Assembly (NCBI GenBank): GCA_017882025.1
Contig: JADGQG010000145.1
Coordinates: forward strand, 1 to 5,022
Direction of reading: 5' to 3'
DNA from: Chloroflexota bacterium
Lineage (GTDB): Bacteria > Chloroflexota > Limnocylindria > Limnocylindrales > CSP1-4
DNA length: 5,022 nucleotides
Positions 1 through 5,020 of this stretch are shown here, piece by piece. The first letter of the stretch is position 1, and the number at the start of each line of letters is the position of its first letter. Both the position numbers and the translations under genes were made by a program. The notes beneath the pieces are model-generated. The model saw only the letters and a list, made by a program, of their open reading frames with translations, did not search any database and was not told the DNA's origin.

Positions 1-15
1 ACCCGTGAACTGCCC

Positions 16-21
16 AGGAGG
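16..21 (+). promoter_or_regulatory. Ribosome binding site deciding the dgcN start
   Basis: AGGAGG lies four bases before the ATG at 26. The frame also opens at a GTG at position 5, but that codon has at most four bases of visible upstream sequence, and this Shine-Dalgarno falls inside the extension, so ATG 26 is preferred. The TGA at 6-8 could be the stop of a gene to the left; the window is too short to tell. Confidence 0.7.
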
Positions 22-25
22 ACCG

Positions 26-1129
26 ATGGAGCCCACGGCGCCGCGCCGGCTGGTGATCCTGACCGAGGGCGGGTTCGGCCCCCACCATGCCAAGACCGCG
101 TGGGGCGTCATCCGCTACGGTCGCGACGAGATCGTGGCCATCCTCGACTCGACTATCGCGGGCCGCAACGCGGGCGAGTGGCTGCCCGGCCATGACATCC
201 CGGCCGTGGCCACGCTCGACGAGGCGCTCGCGATCCCCGGCCGGCCACGCCCGGACACGCTCCTCATCGGCATCGCGCCGACCGGCGGCCTCCTCCCCGA
301 CGCGTGGCGCACCATCCTCCTGGAGGCGATCCGCGCGGGCCTGGAGCTCCATTCCGGGCTCCACACGCTCCTCGGCGACGATCCGGAGATCGCGGCCGCC
401 GCCGCAGCGGCCGGCGTCCGGATCGTGGACCACCGCCGCGCGCCGGACCGGATGGAGTGCGCGGTCGGCCGGCGGCACCTGCCGGGCCGGCGCGTGATCC
501 TCACCGTTGGCACGGACTGCGCGATCGGCAAGATGTCCGTCGCGCTGGAGCTCCGCCGGGCCGCCGTCGCCGCCGGCGACCGGGCCGTCTTCGTGCCGAG
601 CGGCCAGACCGGCATGATGATCGACGGCTGGGGCGTGGCGGTGGATCGCGTCATCAGCGACTTCCTCAACGGGACCGTCGAATGGCTCGTGGAGCAGGGC
701 GAGGGGATGGGGGACTGGATCCTCGTCGAGGGCCAGGGCTCGCTGGACCACCCCGCGTACAGCTCCGTGACGCTGGGCCTGATCCACGGTGCGACGCCGC
801 ACGCGATGGTGCTGGTCCACAAGGTGGGCCTCGCGGCCCATGACTTCGATCACCTGCCGGACCGATCCTTCCCGATCGCGCCGCTCCGCCCGTTCATCGA
901 GCTCCACGAGCGCATCGCGGGGACCGTGGCGCCGTCGAAGGTGGTCGCAGTCGCCGTCAACACGTCGCTCGTCGCCGATGAGGCGTCGGCGAGGCGGGCG
1001 ATCGCCGCGGTTGCCGCGGAGACGGGGCTCCCGGCCGACGACCCCGTCCGCTTCGGGGCGGCCCCGCTCTGGTCGTCTATTCGCGCGGCCGTCGACGCGC
1101 TTCCCTGGGTTTCGGAGGCATACACATGA
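26..1129 (+). CDS. dgcN: DUF1611/DgcN-family P-loop protein, probable D-glutamate N-acetyltransferase
   Basis: This 367-aa protein belongs to the DUF1611 family, typically about 330-370 aa. Seen in the sequence: an N-terminal Rossmann-like part (about residues 5-130, opening with RLVILTEGGFGPHHAKTAWG), then a C-terminal P-loop domain. Its nucleotide loop, G162-TDCAI-G168-K169-M170-S171, resembles the GTDxxxGKT loop of dethiobiotin synthetase, with Met where Thr normally sits. Other family-like segments are LVEGQGSLDHP (233-243) and MVLVHK (261-266). Known for the family: DgcN acetylates the amino group of D-glutamate, feeding the racemase DgcA. The next gene is a DgcA-type enolase and the two overlap by four bases (ATGA), so they should be co-translated and work in one cytoplasmic pathway. 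The sequence is intact and its base composition matches the neighbours. The family assignment is firm; D-Glu as substrate is inferred from the pairing and not shown here. Confidence 0.85.
   Translation: MEPTAPRRLVILTEGGFGPHHAKTAWGVIRYGRDEIVAILDSTIAGRNAGEWLPGHDIPAVATLDEALAIPGRPRPDTLLIGIAPTGGLLPDAWRTILLEAIRAGLELHSGLHTLLGDDPEIAAAAAAAGVRIVDHRRAPDRMECAVGRRHLPGRRVILTVGTDCAIGKMSVALELRRAAVAAGDRAVFVPSGQTGMMIDGWGVAVDRVISDFLNGTVEWLVEQGEGMGDWILVEGQGSLDHPAYSSVTLGLIHGATPHAMVLVHKVGLAAHDFDHLPDRSFPIAPLRPFIELHERIAGTVAPSKVVAVAVNTSLVADEASARRAIAAVAAETGLPADDPVRFGAAPLWSSIRAAVDALPWVSEAYT
1114..1118 (+). promoter_or_regulatory. Ribosome binding site of dgcA inside dgcN
   Basis: GGAGG lies within the last codons of dgcN, seven bases before the ATG at 1126. 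That ATG overlaps the dgcN stop as ATGA. The strong site plus stop-start overlap indicates translational coupling of the two genes. Confidence 0.75.
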
Positions 1130-2202
1130 ATACCGGCTGGGACCGGCGGGTCGAGACGCTCCGCAACCCGTTCCGGGATCCGCTCGTGATCGCCCGGTAT
1201 GCGCCCGGCGAGGGCTACGCCGGCACCAGCGTCGTGGTCGAGCTGCGCTCGCCGGCGTTGCCTGGTCTCGTCGGCATCGGCGAGGGCTGCCCGGACACGT
1301 ACTACGGCGAGACCGCGGCGACCATGGCGGTCGTCATGGACCTGCTGCTGAGCGCCGTGCCGCCTGAAGCGCTCGATGTCGACGGCGGCGTCGATGCCGC
1401 ACGGGCCGCGTTGATCGCGATCGGCGCCGCGTTCGACGACGCGATTCGCGGGAACGGGGCGGCCAAGTGCGCGCTCGACATCGCCCTGCACGACCTGGCG
1501 GGCAAGGCCCTGGGCCTGCCGATCCACCGGCTGCTGGGTCTCTCGCCGGAGATCCCGCCGACGGACTTCACGCTCGGCCTCGACGAGCCGGCGGTCGTCG
1601 CGGAGCGGGCGCGCCGCAGCGACCATTTCCCGGCCCTGAAGATCAAGATGGGCGGGCGGCACGACCTCGCCACGCTGCAAGCCGTTCGCGCTGTCTACGA
1701 CGGTCCAATCCGGGTCGACGCCAACCTCGGCTGGACGCCCGAGAGCGCCGCCGCGATCCTCCCGGAGCTGGTCCGGCTGGGCGTCGAGCTGATCGAGCAG
1801 CCGTTCCCGGCGCGGCGGTATGCGTGGCTCCGCGATCTGCAGGCCATCTCGCCTCTCCCGATCGTTGCCGATGAGTCGGCCGTGACGATCGAGGACCTCG
1901 ACGCGCTCGTCGGCGTGGTCGACGGCGTCAACGTGAAGCTCGCCAAGTGCGGTGGCGTGGGCCCCGCGGCACGCATGCTGACGCGCGCCCGGGAGCTGGG
2001 ATTCCGGACGTTCCTGGGATGCATGGAGGAGACGTCGGTAGGGATCGCTGCGTCAGCGGCCGTCGCGAGCCTCGCGGAGTGGCTCGACCTGGACGGCTGC
2101 CTGCTCCTGGCCGACGACCCGTTCACGGGCCTGGAGCTGGGCGCCGATTGTCGGTGGCGCCTGACCGACGCGCCGGGCCACGGGGTGACGCGCCGGGCCT
2201 GA
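1126..2202 (+). CDS. dgcA: Enolase-superfamily N-acetyl-D-glutamate racemase / dipeptide epimerase-like protein
   Basis: This 358-aa protein is a muconate-lactonising/dipeptide-epimerase-type enolase-superfamily member of full length. An N-terminal capping domain (about 1-130, with GEG and YGET at 52-63) precedes the barrel. The catalytic set is intact: K172-I-K174 on one face, metal ligands D198 (in VDANLGW), E224 (in LIEQPF) and D249 (in VADES), and K271 (in NVKLAKCGG) on the other face. That two-lysine arrangement is the racemase/epimerase signature. A D321-L-D323 motif near the C-terminus recalls the DxD motif that binds the substrate amino group in Ala-Glu dipeptide epimerases. The tight linkage behind a DUF1611/dgcN gene matches the DgcN-DgcA pair, in which DgcA converts N-acetyl-D-Glu to N-acetyl-L-Glu. 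The alternative is an L-Ala-D/L-Glu epimerase in peptidoglycan recycling; no peptide transporter or NlpC/P60 peptidase is visible to favour it. Superfamily and chemistry are near certain, the exact substrate is inferred. Confidence 0.82.
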   Translation: MNTGWDRRVETLRNPFRDPLVIARYAPGEGYAGTSVVVELRSPALPGLVGIGEGCPDTYYGETAATMAVVMDLLLSAVPPEALDVDGGVDAARAALIAIGAAFDDAIRGNGAAKCALDIALHDLAGKALGLPIHRLLGLSPEIPPTDFTLGLDEPAVVAERARRSDHFPALKIKMGGRHDLATLQAVRAVYDGPIRVDANLGWTPESAAAILPELVRLGVELIEQPFPARRYAWLRDLQAISPLPIVADESAVTIEDLDALVGVVDGVNVKLAKCGGVGPAARMLTRARELGFRTFLGCMEETSVGIAASAAVASLAEWLDLDGCLLLADDPFTGLELGADCRWRLTDAPGHGVTRRA

Positions 2203-2215
2203 CCGGGGGCGCGGA

Positions 2216-2230
2216 CCGTCGGTTCGACGG
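2216..2230 (+). terminator. Possible terminator hairpin after dgcA
   Basis: CCGTCG-gtt-CGACGG is a perfect six-pair stem with a three-base loop, 14 bases past the dgcA stop. After an A/G mismatch, two more G-C pairs can extend it (2213-2214 with 2232-2233). No T-tract follows, so it is not a classical intrinsic terminator; it could act as one in a GC-rich genome or protect the 3' end of the mRNA. Confidence 0.35.
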
Positions 2231-2272
2231 GCCGGGGCGTGCGGCCGGGGCAGGCAGGGTCTCGTCCCGGGG

Positions 2273-2349
2273 CTGTCCACCCGCCCGCGCCGGGTCGTCC
2301 ACCGAACGCCTGTTCCTGTGGACAAGTAAGGGGAGCAGTTGGTGGACAA
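2273..2349. promoter_or_regulatory. Array of four GTCCAC-core sites, two of them DnaA-box-like
   Basis: CTGTCCACC (2273-2281) and TCGTCCACC (2295-2303) are on the plus strand. TTGTCCACA (2317-2325) and TTGTCCACC (2341-2349) are on the minus strand. The six-base core starts at 2275, 2297, 2318 and 2342, so neighbours are 22, 21 and 24 bases apart, about two helical turns, in a forward-forward-reverse-reverse order. The third site equals the DnaA-box form usual in high-GC bacteria and the fourth differs from it by one base. The array may bind DnaA or serve as an operator for an unidentified regulator. That the repeats exist is seen; what binds them is inferred. Confidence 0.5.
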
Positions 2350-2423
2350 GGCCCTTCCGCCGGTCACCCCCTGGCGGGTACGATTCCGGGGTTGCCGGAT
2401 GAGGGAGCTGACGGCGACACCAC

Positions 2424-2442
2424 CGGGGCGCGAGACGCCCCG
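2424..2442 (+). other. Seven-pair GC hairpin
   Basis: CGGGGCG-cgaga-CGCCCCG forms a perfect seven-pair stem with a five-base loop. It lies midway through the gene-free region with no T-tract after it. It could be an RNA structure in a leader of the downstream gene or a weak terminator. Such stems also arise by chance in DNA this GC-rich. Confidence 0.35.
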
Positions 2443-2464
2443 AACGCGTGGCCGACCCGCATTG

Positions 2465-2519
2465 ACTCGCGGGGCTGCGCTCGCCACCTCACGAACTCGT
2501 CGGGCTGCGCTCGCGACCT
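2465..2519 (+). repeat. Imperfect 25-bp direct repeat, period 30
   Basis: Copy one (2465-2489) and copy two (2495-2519) share 22 of 25 bases, including the unbroken run GGGCTGCGCTCGC. They are separated by five bases. A short CGGGCTG remnant at 2536-2542 may be the start of a third copy. The unit is too short and degenerate for a CRISPR array and could belong to a dispersed intergenic repeat family of this genome. Confidence 0.6.
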
Positions 2520-2538
2520 TGACCACGCCTTGATTCGG

Positions 2539-2574
2539 GCTGTCCGGTGGAGGACCGCTGTCCGGCGGAGGAGA
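2539..2574 (+). repeat. 18-bp tandem duplication carrying a Shine-Dalgarno sequence
   Basis: GCTGTCCGGTGGAGGA (2539-2554) and GCTGTCCGGCGGAGGA (2557-2572) differ at one base of 16 and sit in an 18-base period. Each copy ends in GGAGGA; the second is the likely ribosome binding site of the gene starting at 2585. Only the downstream copy has a start codon at usable distance, so the first looks like a spare or standby site. Confidence 0.65.
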
Positions 2575-2584
2575 GTAGAGATTG

Positions 2585-2914
2585 ATGGACCCGTGTATCC
2601 GTGTGCCCGGAACGCTCGCCCGGGAGGCCTCCGAGTTCGTCCGCTTCTGTCGCGATCGGAGGCGCGTCGGCTGGCCGGAGCTCTACGACGAGATGTGGGC
2701 CGTGGCCAGCCGTAGGCTCTTCCGCGGGTACGGGTTCGCCGAGCTCGGGGAGCTCGGGATCGGGTTCAGCCTCTTCGAGACGATGCGGCTCGCAGCGATC
2801 GTGGCGGCGGTCATCGCGGACGAGCCCCAGGTGGCGCGGCGCGGAGCGTCGACCTCCCGACGCGGAGTTGCGGTCGTGGCGACCCTCGATGAGGTGGCGC
2901 GGGCGACCGTCTGA
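2585..2914 (+). CDS. Hypothetical 109-aa protein
   Basis: I do not recognise this family. The ATG at 2585 follows the purine-rich GGAGGAGAG (2567-2575) by nine bases; a TTG at 2582 is an equally placed alternative giving one more residue. The protein has a compact, helix-prone core at residues 17-80, with FVRFCRDRRRVGWPELYDEM, RRLFRGYGFAELGELGIGFSLF and an Ala/Val-rich helix (about 69-79). A basic, less ordered tail follows (from about 82). There is no signal peptide, clear membrane segment or metal-binding motif. The pattern of buried aromatics (W30, Y34, W38, F46, F51, F61, F64) suggests a real folded domain and not a chance frame. It stands alone on the plus strand, convergent with the minus-strand methyltransferase unit 45 bases away, so no operon partner hints at its role. 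Confidence 0.65.
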   Translation: MDPCIRVPGTLAREASEFVRFCRDRRRVGWPELYDEMWAVASRRLFRGYGFAELGELGIGFSLFETMRLAAIVAAVIADEPQVARRGASTSRRGVAVVATLDEVARATV

Positions 2915-2953
2915 GGCGGGTATGAGTCGCCGGCCGGAGCCGCCGACCGCGAG

Positions 2954-2968
2954 CGCGCCTCAGGCGCG
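2954..2968. terminator. Possible bidirectional terminator between convergent genes
   Basis: CGCGCC-tca-GGCGCG is a perfect six-pair stem whose three-base loop is the stop codon of the minus-strand 75-aa gene. It lies 40 bases past the stop of the plus-strand gene ending at 2914. There is no T-tract on either strand. Its position between converging genes is its main support. Confidence 0.3.
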
Positions 2969-3187
2969 GATGGCGCGCCGCGACATCTCGCCTTCGATCT
3001 GGCGCTCCGCCTCCACGTACGTGTCGATCTCCTCGCGCAGCCTGTTCGCCTCCGGGGTATAGAGGTGGACCTGCTGCTGGAGGACGTAGCTGAGGCGGCG
3101 GCTCGTCATCCGGACGTGGTCCAGGTTCTTCATCAGGACGAGCGGGTCCATCGAGGCGAGATCGTCCGGGTGGAACATGGGCTTCAT
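2960..3187 (-). CDS. Small 75-aa helical hypothetical protein downstream of the methyltransferase
   Basis: I do not recognise a named family. The protein starts MKPMFHPDDLASMDPLVLMK and appears to be two helices: about residues 12-42, then, after the Thr-Pro at 44-45, about 46-73. The second helix has a regular heptad spacing of L50, I54, Y57, E61, I64 and M68, which suggests a coiled coil or helical hairpin. It is cytoplasmic, without cysteine or membrane segments. The start at 3187 gives a 20-base gap to the methyltransferase stop, as expected for an operon; a second ATG at 3178 is possible. No clear Shine-Dalgarno precedes either, so translation may depend on coupling to the gene upstream. 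The frame stays open up to 3424, but a start there would overlap the methyltransferase by over 200 bases and is unlikely. A partner or regulator role for the methyltransferase is inferred only from position. Confidence 0.65.
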   Translation of the reverse strand: MKPMFHPDDLASMDPLVLMKNLDHVRMTSRRLSYVLQQQVHLYTPEANRLREEIDTYVEAERQIEGEMSRRAIRA

Positions 3188-3207
3188 GGCCGGAGTGTAG
3201 CGGAGGC

Positions 3208-4764
3208 TCAGTCGCGCGGTCCTTCCCAGCGGACGGGCAGCCGGGCGCCGGCGAGGGCGCGTCGTCGGCCGACCTCGGTGGTACCCATGACCAGGATTCG
3301 ATCCGTCTTCGTGGCGTTCCCGGCCCGGGTGCCCCACAGCTTCGTCATCTTGCGCGGTGCCGCGACCGGGTCCAGGGCAATCCCGGCCAGCCGGTAGCCC
3401 TCGGGCTCGGCGGCGGCCTCCCACGCGGCGTCGGCCAGGCCAACGCCATCCCCGATCCGCTTGCCCCTGTCCGCCTCGACGTCGCCGATCACGAGGACGA
3501 CCACGGCGTCGTCCGCGAGCGCGGGCCGCAAGCTCGCCAGGGCCTCACGCAGGAAGATGAGGTAGGGCTCGCGGCGGTGCGCGTCGTCGAGAGTCCGGTC
3601 GATCTCCGCGGCGTTGAAGCCCAGGAACCAGGCGCGCAGCCAGTTGTAGTAGCCGTACTTGAGGACGCGGAGATACGGCGGCGAGGTCACGACGAGCCTC
3701 GCACGATCGGGAAGGGCGCGCTCGCGGAGGGCAGCCCGTATCCTGGGCCCCGCGTCGCGCGCGTCGCCGAGAAGGGCGAGGCCGCGGATCGCCGGGCGGC
3801 CATCGCGGTCCAGACGCCCCAGCTTCGCACCCAGGCAGGCGAAGACATCCCGTTCGGGGGCCACGAATGCGGTCCGCCTGGCAAAATCCCGCACGTAACG
3901 CGGCGCCATGCTGAACGTGTTCGGCATCAGCTCAGAGAGGTAGCTCCGGCTCTTCCCATGGAGGATCCCGGTCACGGACGCTGCCAGGAACCGGTCGGTC
4001 CGATCCGCCAGGTCAAGGTGGCTCCGAACGAACAGGAGCTGGCCCAGCGTGCGCGGGTGATAGGCGAGCGCGACCTCGAGGGGGACCGGCTCGTCGCCGT
4101 CCCGAACCGACGCGCCGGACCCCGCCCCGGGGACCGCGAAGCCGAGGACGGGCACGGCGTGGCCGCCGCCGTTGGTTGCGGGCACGCCCTCCGCGAGGGC
4201 CCGGTCCGCGGCCAGGGCCAGCCCGTCGCCGAGGGCTTCCCATCCCGATGCCTCGAACGACCAATCGATCCGGAGCCGTGCGAGGCGCGCAGCTGCCTCG
4301 CCGGCCGTCGGCGGGTCAACCTTCGCGGCGGTGAGGACGTGGGCGAACGGGTTGAGGTCGTTGCCGACTCCCAGTCGCCCTTCGACGCAGGCCTGCAGGG
4401 GGACCGTGCCGCGACCGGAGAACGGGTCGAGGACCACGTCGCCGGGCCGGGAGTAACGGGCGATGAAGGCGTGGGCGAGCGCCGCCGGGAAGCTCGCAAG
4501 GTACGAGCACATCGGGTGGAAGGCATGGCCCCACAGTCGGGCGCGGTCCTTCCAGTCGGCCTCGATCGGGAGTCTCGGGAGCTCGCGGACGAGGTCCATG
4601 TCGAGCTGCGCGGCCGTCGCCATCTCGTCGGGGATGCCGCGCAGCTCGATCGGCGAGCGCGGTCCGGGACGGCCCGCCGGCGTCGGTGCGGTCGGAGCCG
4701 AACGGGTTGACGGCGGCGTCGCCAACGGTTGGACGACGCGGGTCATGCGCTTGTCCGCGGCCAC
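3208..4764 (-). CDS. Site-specific DNA methyltransferase (N4-cytosine/N6-adenine type)
   Basis: The product is an S-adenosylmethionine-dependent amino-DNA methyltransferase of 518 aa (residues below are counted from this GTG start). Seen: a motif X-like segment HPMCSYLASFPAALAHAFI (83-101); motif I DPFSGRGT (113-120), the AdoMet-binding loop; an acidic motif II-like GNDLNPF (134-140); a family-type stretch SYLSELMPNTFSMAPRYV (274-291); the catalytic motif IV SPPY (361-364), followed by KYGYYNWLRAW; and a C-terminal KLWGTRAGNATKTDRILV. The order X, I, then IV after about 240 residues fits an alpha-like arrangement with a recognition region between; SPPY is commoner in N4-cytosine enzymes. GTG 4764 is preferred because GGAGG lies eight bases upstream; ATG 4821 and ATG 4746 are alternatives, and the Ala/Pro/Thr-rich N-terminus (about 15-36) looks dispensable. 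No restriction endonuclease is adjacent, so it may be an orphan modification enzyme. The 75-aa gene follows after 20 bases. Confidence 0.88.
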   Translation of the reverse strand: MAADKRMTRVVQPLATPPSTRSAPTAPTPAGRPGPRSPIELRGIPDEMATAAQLDMDLVRELPRLPIEADWKDRARLWGHAFHPMCSYLASFPAALAHAFIARYSRPGDVVLDPFSGRGTVPLQACVEGRLGVGNDLNPFAHVLTAAKVDPPTAGEAAARLARLRIDWSFEASGWEALGDGLALAADRALAEGVPATNGGGHAVPVLGFAVPGAGSGASVRDGDEPVPLEVALAYHPRTLGQLLFVRSHLDLADRTDRFLAASVTGILHGKSRSYLSELMPNTFSMAPRYVRDFARRTAFVAPERDVFACLGAKLGRLDRDGRPAIRGLALLGDARDAGPRIRAALRERALPDRARLVVTSPPYLRVLKYGYYNWLRAWFLGFNAAEIDRTLDDAHRREPYLIFLREALASLRPALADDAVVVLVIGDVEADRGKRIGDGVGLADAAWEAAAEPEGYRLAGIALDPVAAPRKMTKLWGTRAGNATKTDRILVMGTTEVGRRRALAGARLPVRWEGPRD

Positions 4765-4772
4765 CCCTGCCA

Positions 4773-4777
4773 CCTCC
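4773..4777 (-). promoter_or_regulatory. Ribosome binding site deciding the methyltransferase start
   Basis: On the minus strand GGAGG sits eight bases before the GTG at 4764. The upstream in-frame ATG at 4821 has its nearest GGGAGG about 24 bases away, and the ATG at 4746 is 26 bases past this site. The GTG is therefore the best-supported start. Confidence 0.6.
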
Positions 4778-4824
4778 GATGACGCGGCGCGGCTCGACAC
4801 CGTCCGCGGGGCGGGGAGCATAGC

Positions 4825-4868
4825 ACGGGCGTTCGGCGCCCCGAGCCTCCCAAGCGCCGAATGCCCGT
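4825..4868. repeat. Large dyad with 15-bp arms upstream of the methyltransferase
   Basis: ACGGGCGTTCGGCGC (4825-4839) is the reverse complement of GCGCCGAATGCCCGT (4854-4868) at 14 of 15 positions; the exception would be a G-U pair in RNA. The loop is 14 bases. It lies 60-104 bases before the GTG of the methyltransferase and 76 bases before the divergent tRNA. It may be an operator for a dimeric regulator, an mRNA leader hairpin or a transcription barrier; no T-tract follows on either strand. Confidence 0.6.
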
Positions 4869-4873
4869 CGCGC

Positions 4874-4895
4874 AGCTGTCGCCAGGTGGACAGCT
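4874..4895. repeat. Second, shorter dyad
   Basis: AGCTGTC (4874-4880) and GACAGCT (4889-4895) are perfect inverted seven-base arms around an eight-base loop. The dyad starts five bases after the larger one and is followed on the plus strand by TTGCCTT. It could be a regulator half-site pair for the divergent genes or a weak terminator. Confidence 0.45.
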
Positions 4896-4944
4896 TTGCC
4901 TTCGCCGGTCTGGCCGGCCCGTTCGTGGGCTACGCTACGGTCGT

Positions 4945-5020
4945 GCCCCCGTAGCTCAATGGATAGAGCGACCGGTTTCTACCCGGTTGGTTGCGGGTTC
5001 GACTCCTGCCGGGGGCGCCA
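4945..5020 (+). tRNA. tRNA-Arg (anticodon UCU)
   Basis: A complete cloverleaf can be drawn. The acceptor GCCCCCG (4945-4951) pairs with CGGGGGC (5010-5016), with discriminator G5017 and an encoded CCA (5018-5020). The D stem is GCTC/GAGC (4954-4957, 4966-4969). The anticodon stem ACCGG/CCGGT encloses the loop TTTCTAC, so the anticodon at 4978-4980 is UCU, which reads the arginine codons AGA and AGG. The T arm is GCGGG-TTCGACT-CCTGC (4993-5009) with one G-U pair. The variable loop is five bases. The gene is divergent from the methyltransferase; only two bases follow it before the window ends. Confidence 0.97.

Larger units (their letters stand above)
2203..2584. other. Gene-free region rich in repeats and dyads
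   Basis: This is the only gap over 300 bases in the window. No frame here has a credible gene. It holds, in order, a hairpin just after dgcA, four GTCCAC cores, a seven-pair hairpin, a 25-bp direct repeat and an 18-bp tandem repeat ending in the ribosome binding site of the next gene. A promoter for the 109-aa gene must lie here or upstream, but no -35/-10 pair with acceptable spacing stands out. Confidence 0.7.

Noticed and set aside
850..1680. A 276-aa open frame on the minus strand.
   Set aside because: It spans the dgcN-dgcA junction in antisense and reads as Arg/Asp/Ala-rich low-complexity sequence; the two sense genes have full catalytic motifs.
2273..2349. A replication origin based on DnaA-like boxes.
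   Set aside because: No AT-rich unwinding element, no dnaA, dnaN, gyrB or parAB genes nearby, and only two boxes are close to consensus. Kept as a regulatory or binding array.
2379..2384. A -10 box TACGAT upstream of the 109-aa gene.
   Set aside because: No matching -35 element at 16-18 bases; TTGACT (2462) and TTGACC (2519) in turn have no -10 partner.
2465..2519. A CRISPR array, given repeats 30 bases apart.
   Set aside because: Only two degenerate copies with a five-base gap and no true spacers or cas genes.
2339..2533. A 64-aa frame from TTG 2339 in the gene-free region.
   Set aside because: No ribosome binding site at good distance, a rare start and a repetitive Arg/Thr/Ala/Pro tail that simply reflects the DNA repeats beneath it.
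2960..3424. A longer 154-aa version of the 75-aa minus-strand gene.
   Set aside because: Starting at 3424 would overlap the methyltransferase by more than 200 bases, and the added N-terminal half is Arg/Gly/Pro-rich shadow sequence.
3577..4710. A 377-aa open frame on the plus strand.
   Set aside because: It lies entirely opposite the methyltransferase, whose motifs are clear, and its translation is Arg/Gly/Glu-rich without any domain pattern. Long antisense frames are expected in DNA this GC-rich.
4765..4821. An N-terminal extension of the methyltransferase to ATG 4821.
   Set aside because: The added 19 residues lack any motif and the ATG has no ribosome binding site at useful distance, whereas GTG 4764 has GGAGG eight bases upstream. 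It cannot be excluded outright.
4817..4822. A minus-strand -10 box TATGCT for the methyltransferase.
   Set aside because: Only four of six bases match; the nearest -35-like TTGGGA is 25 bases away and lies in the loop of the large dyad. Too weak to list as a promoter.
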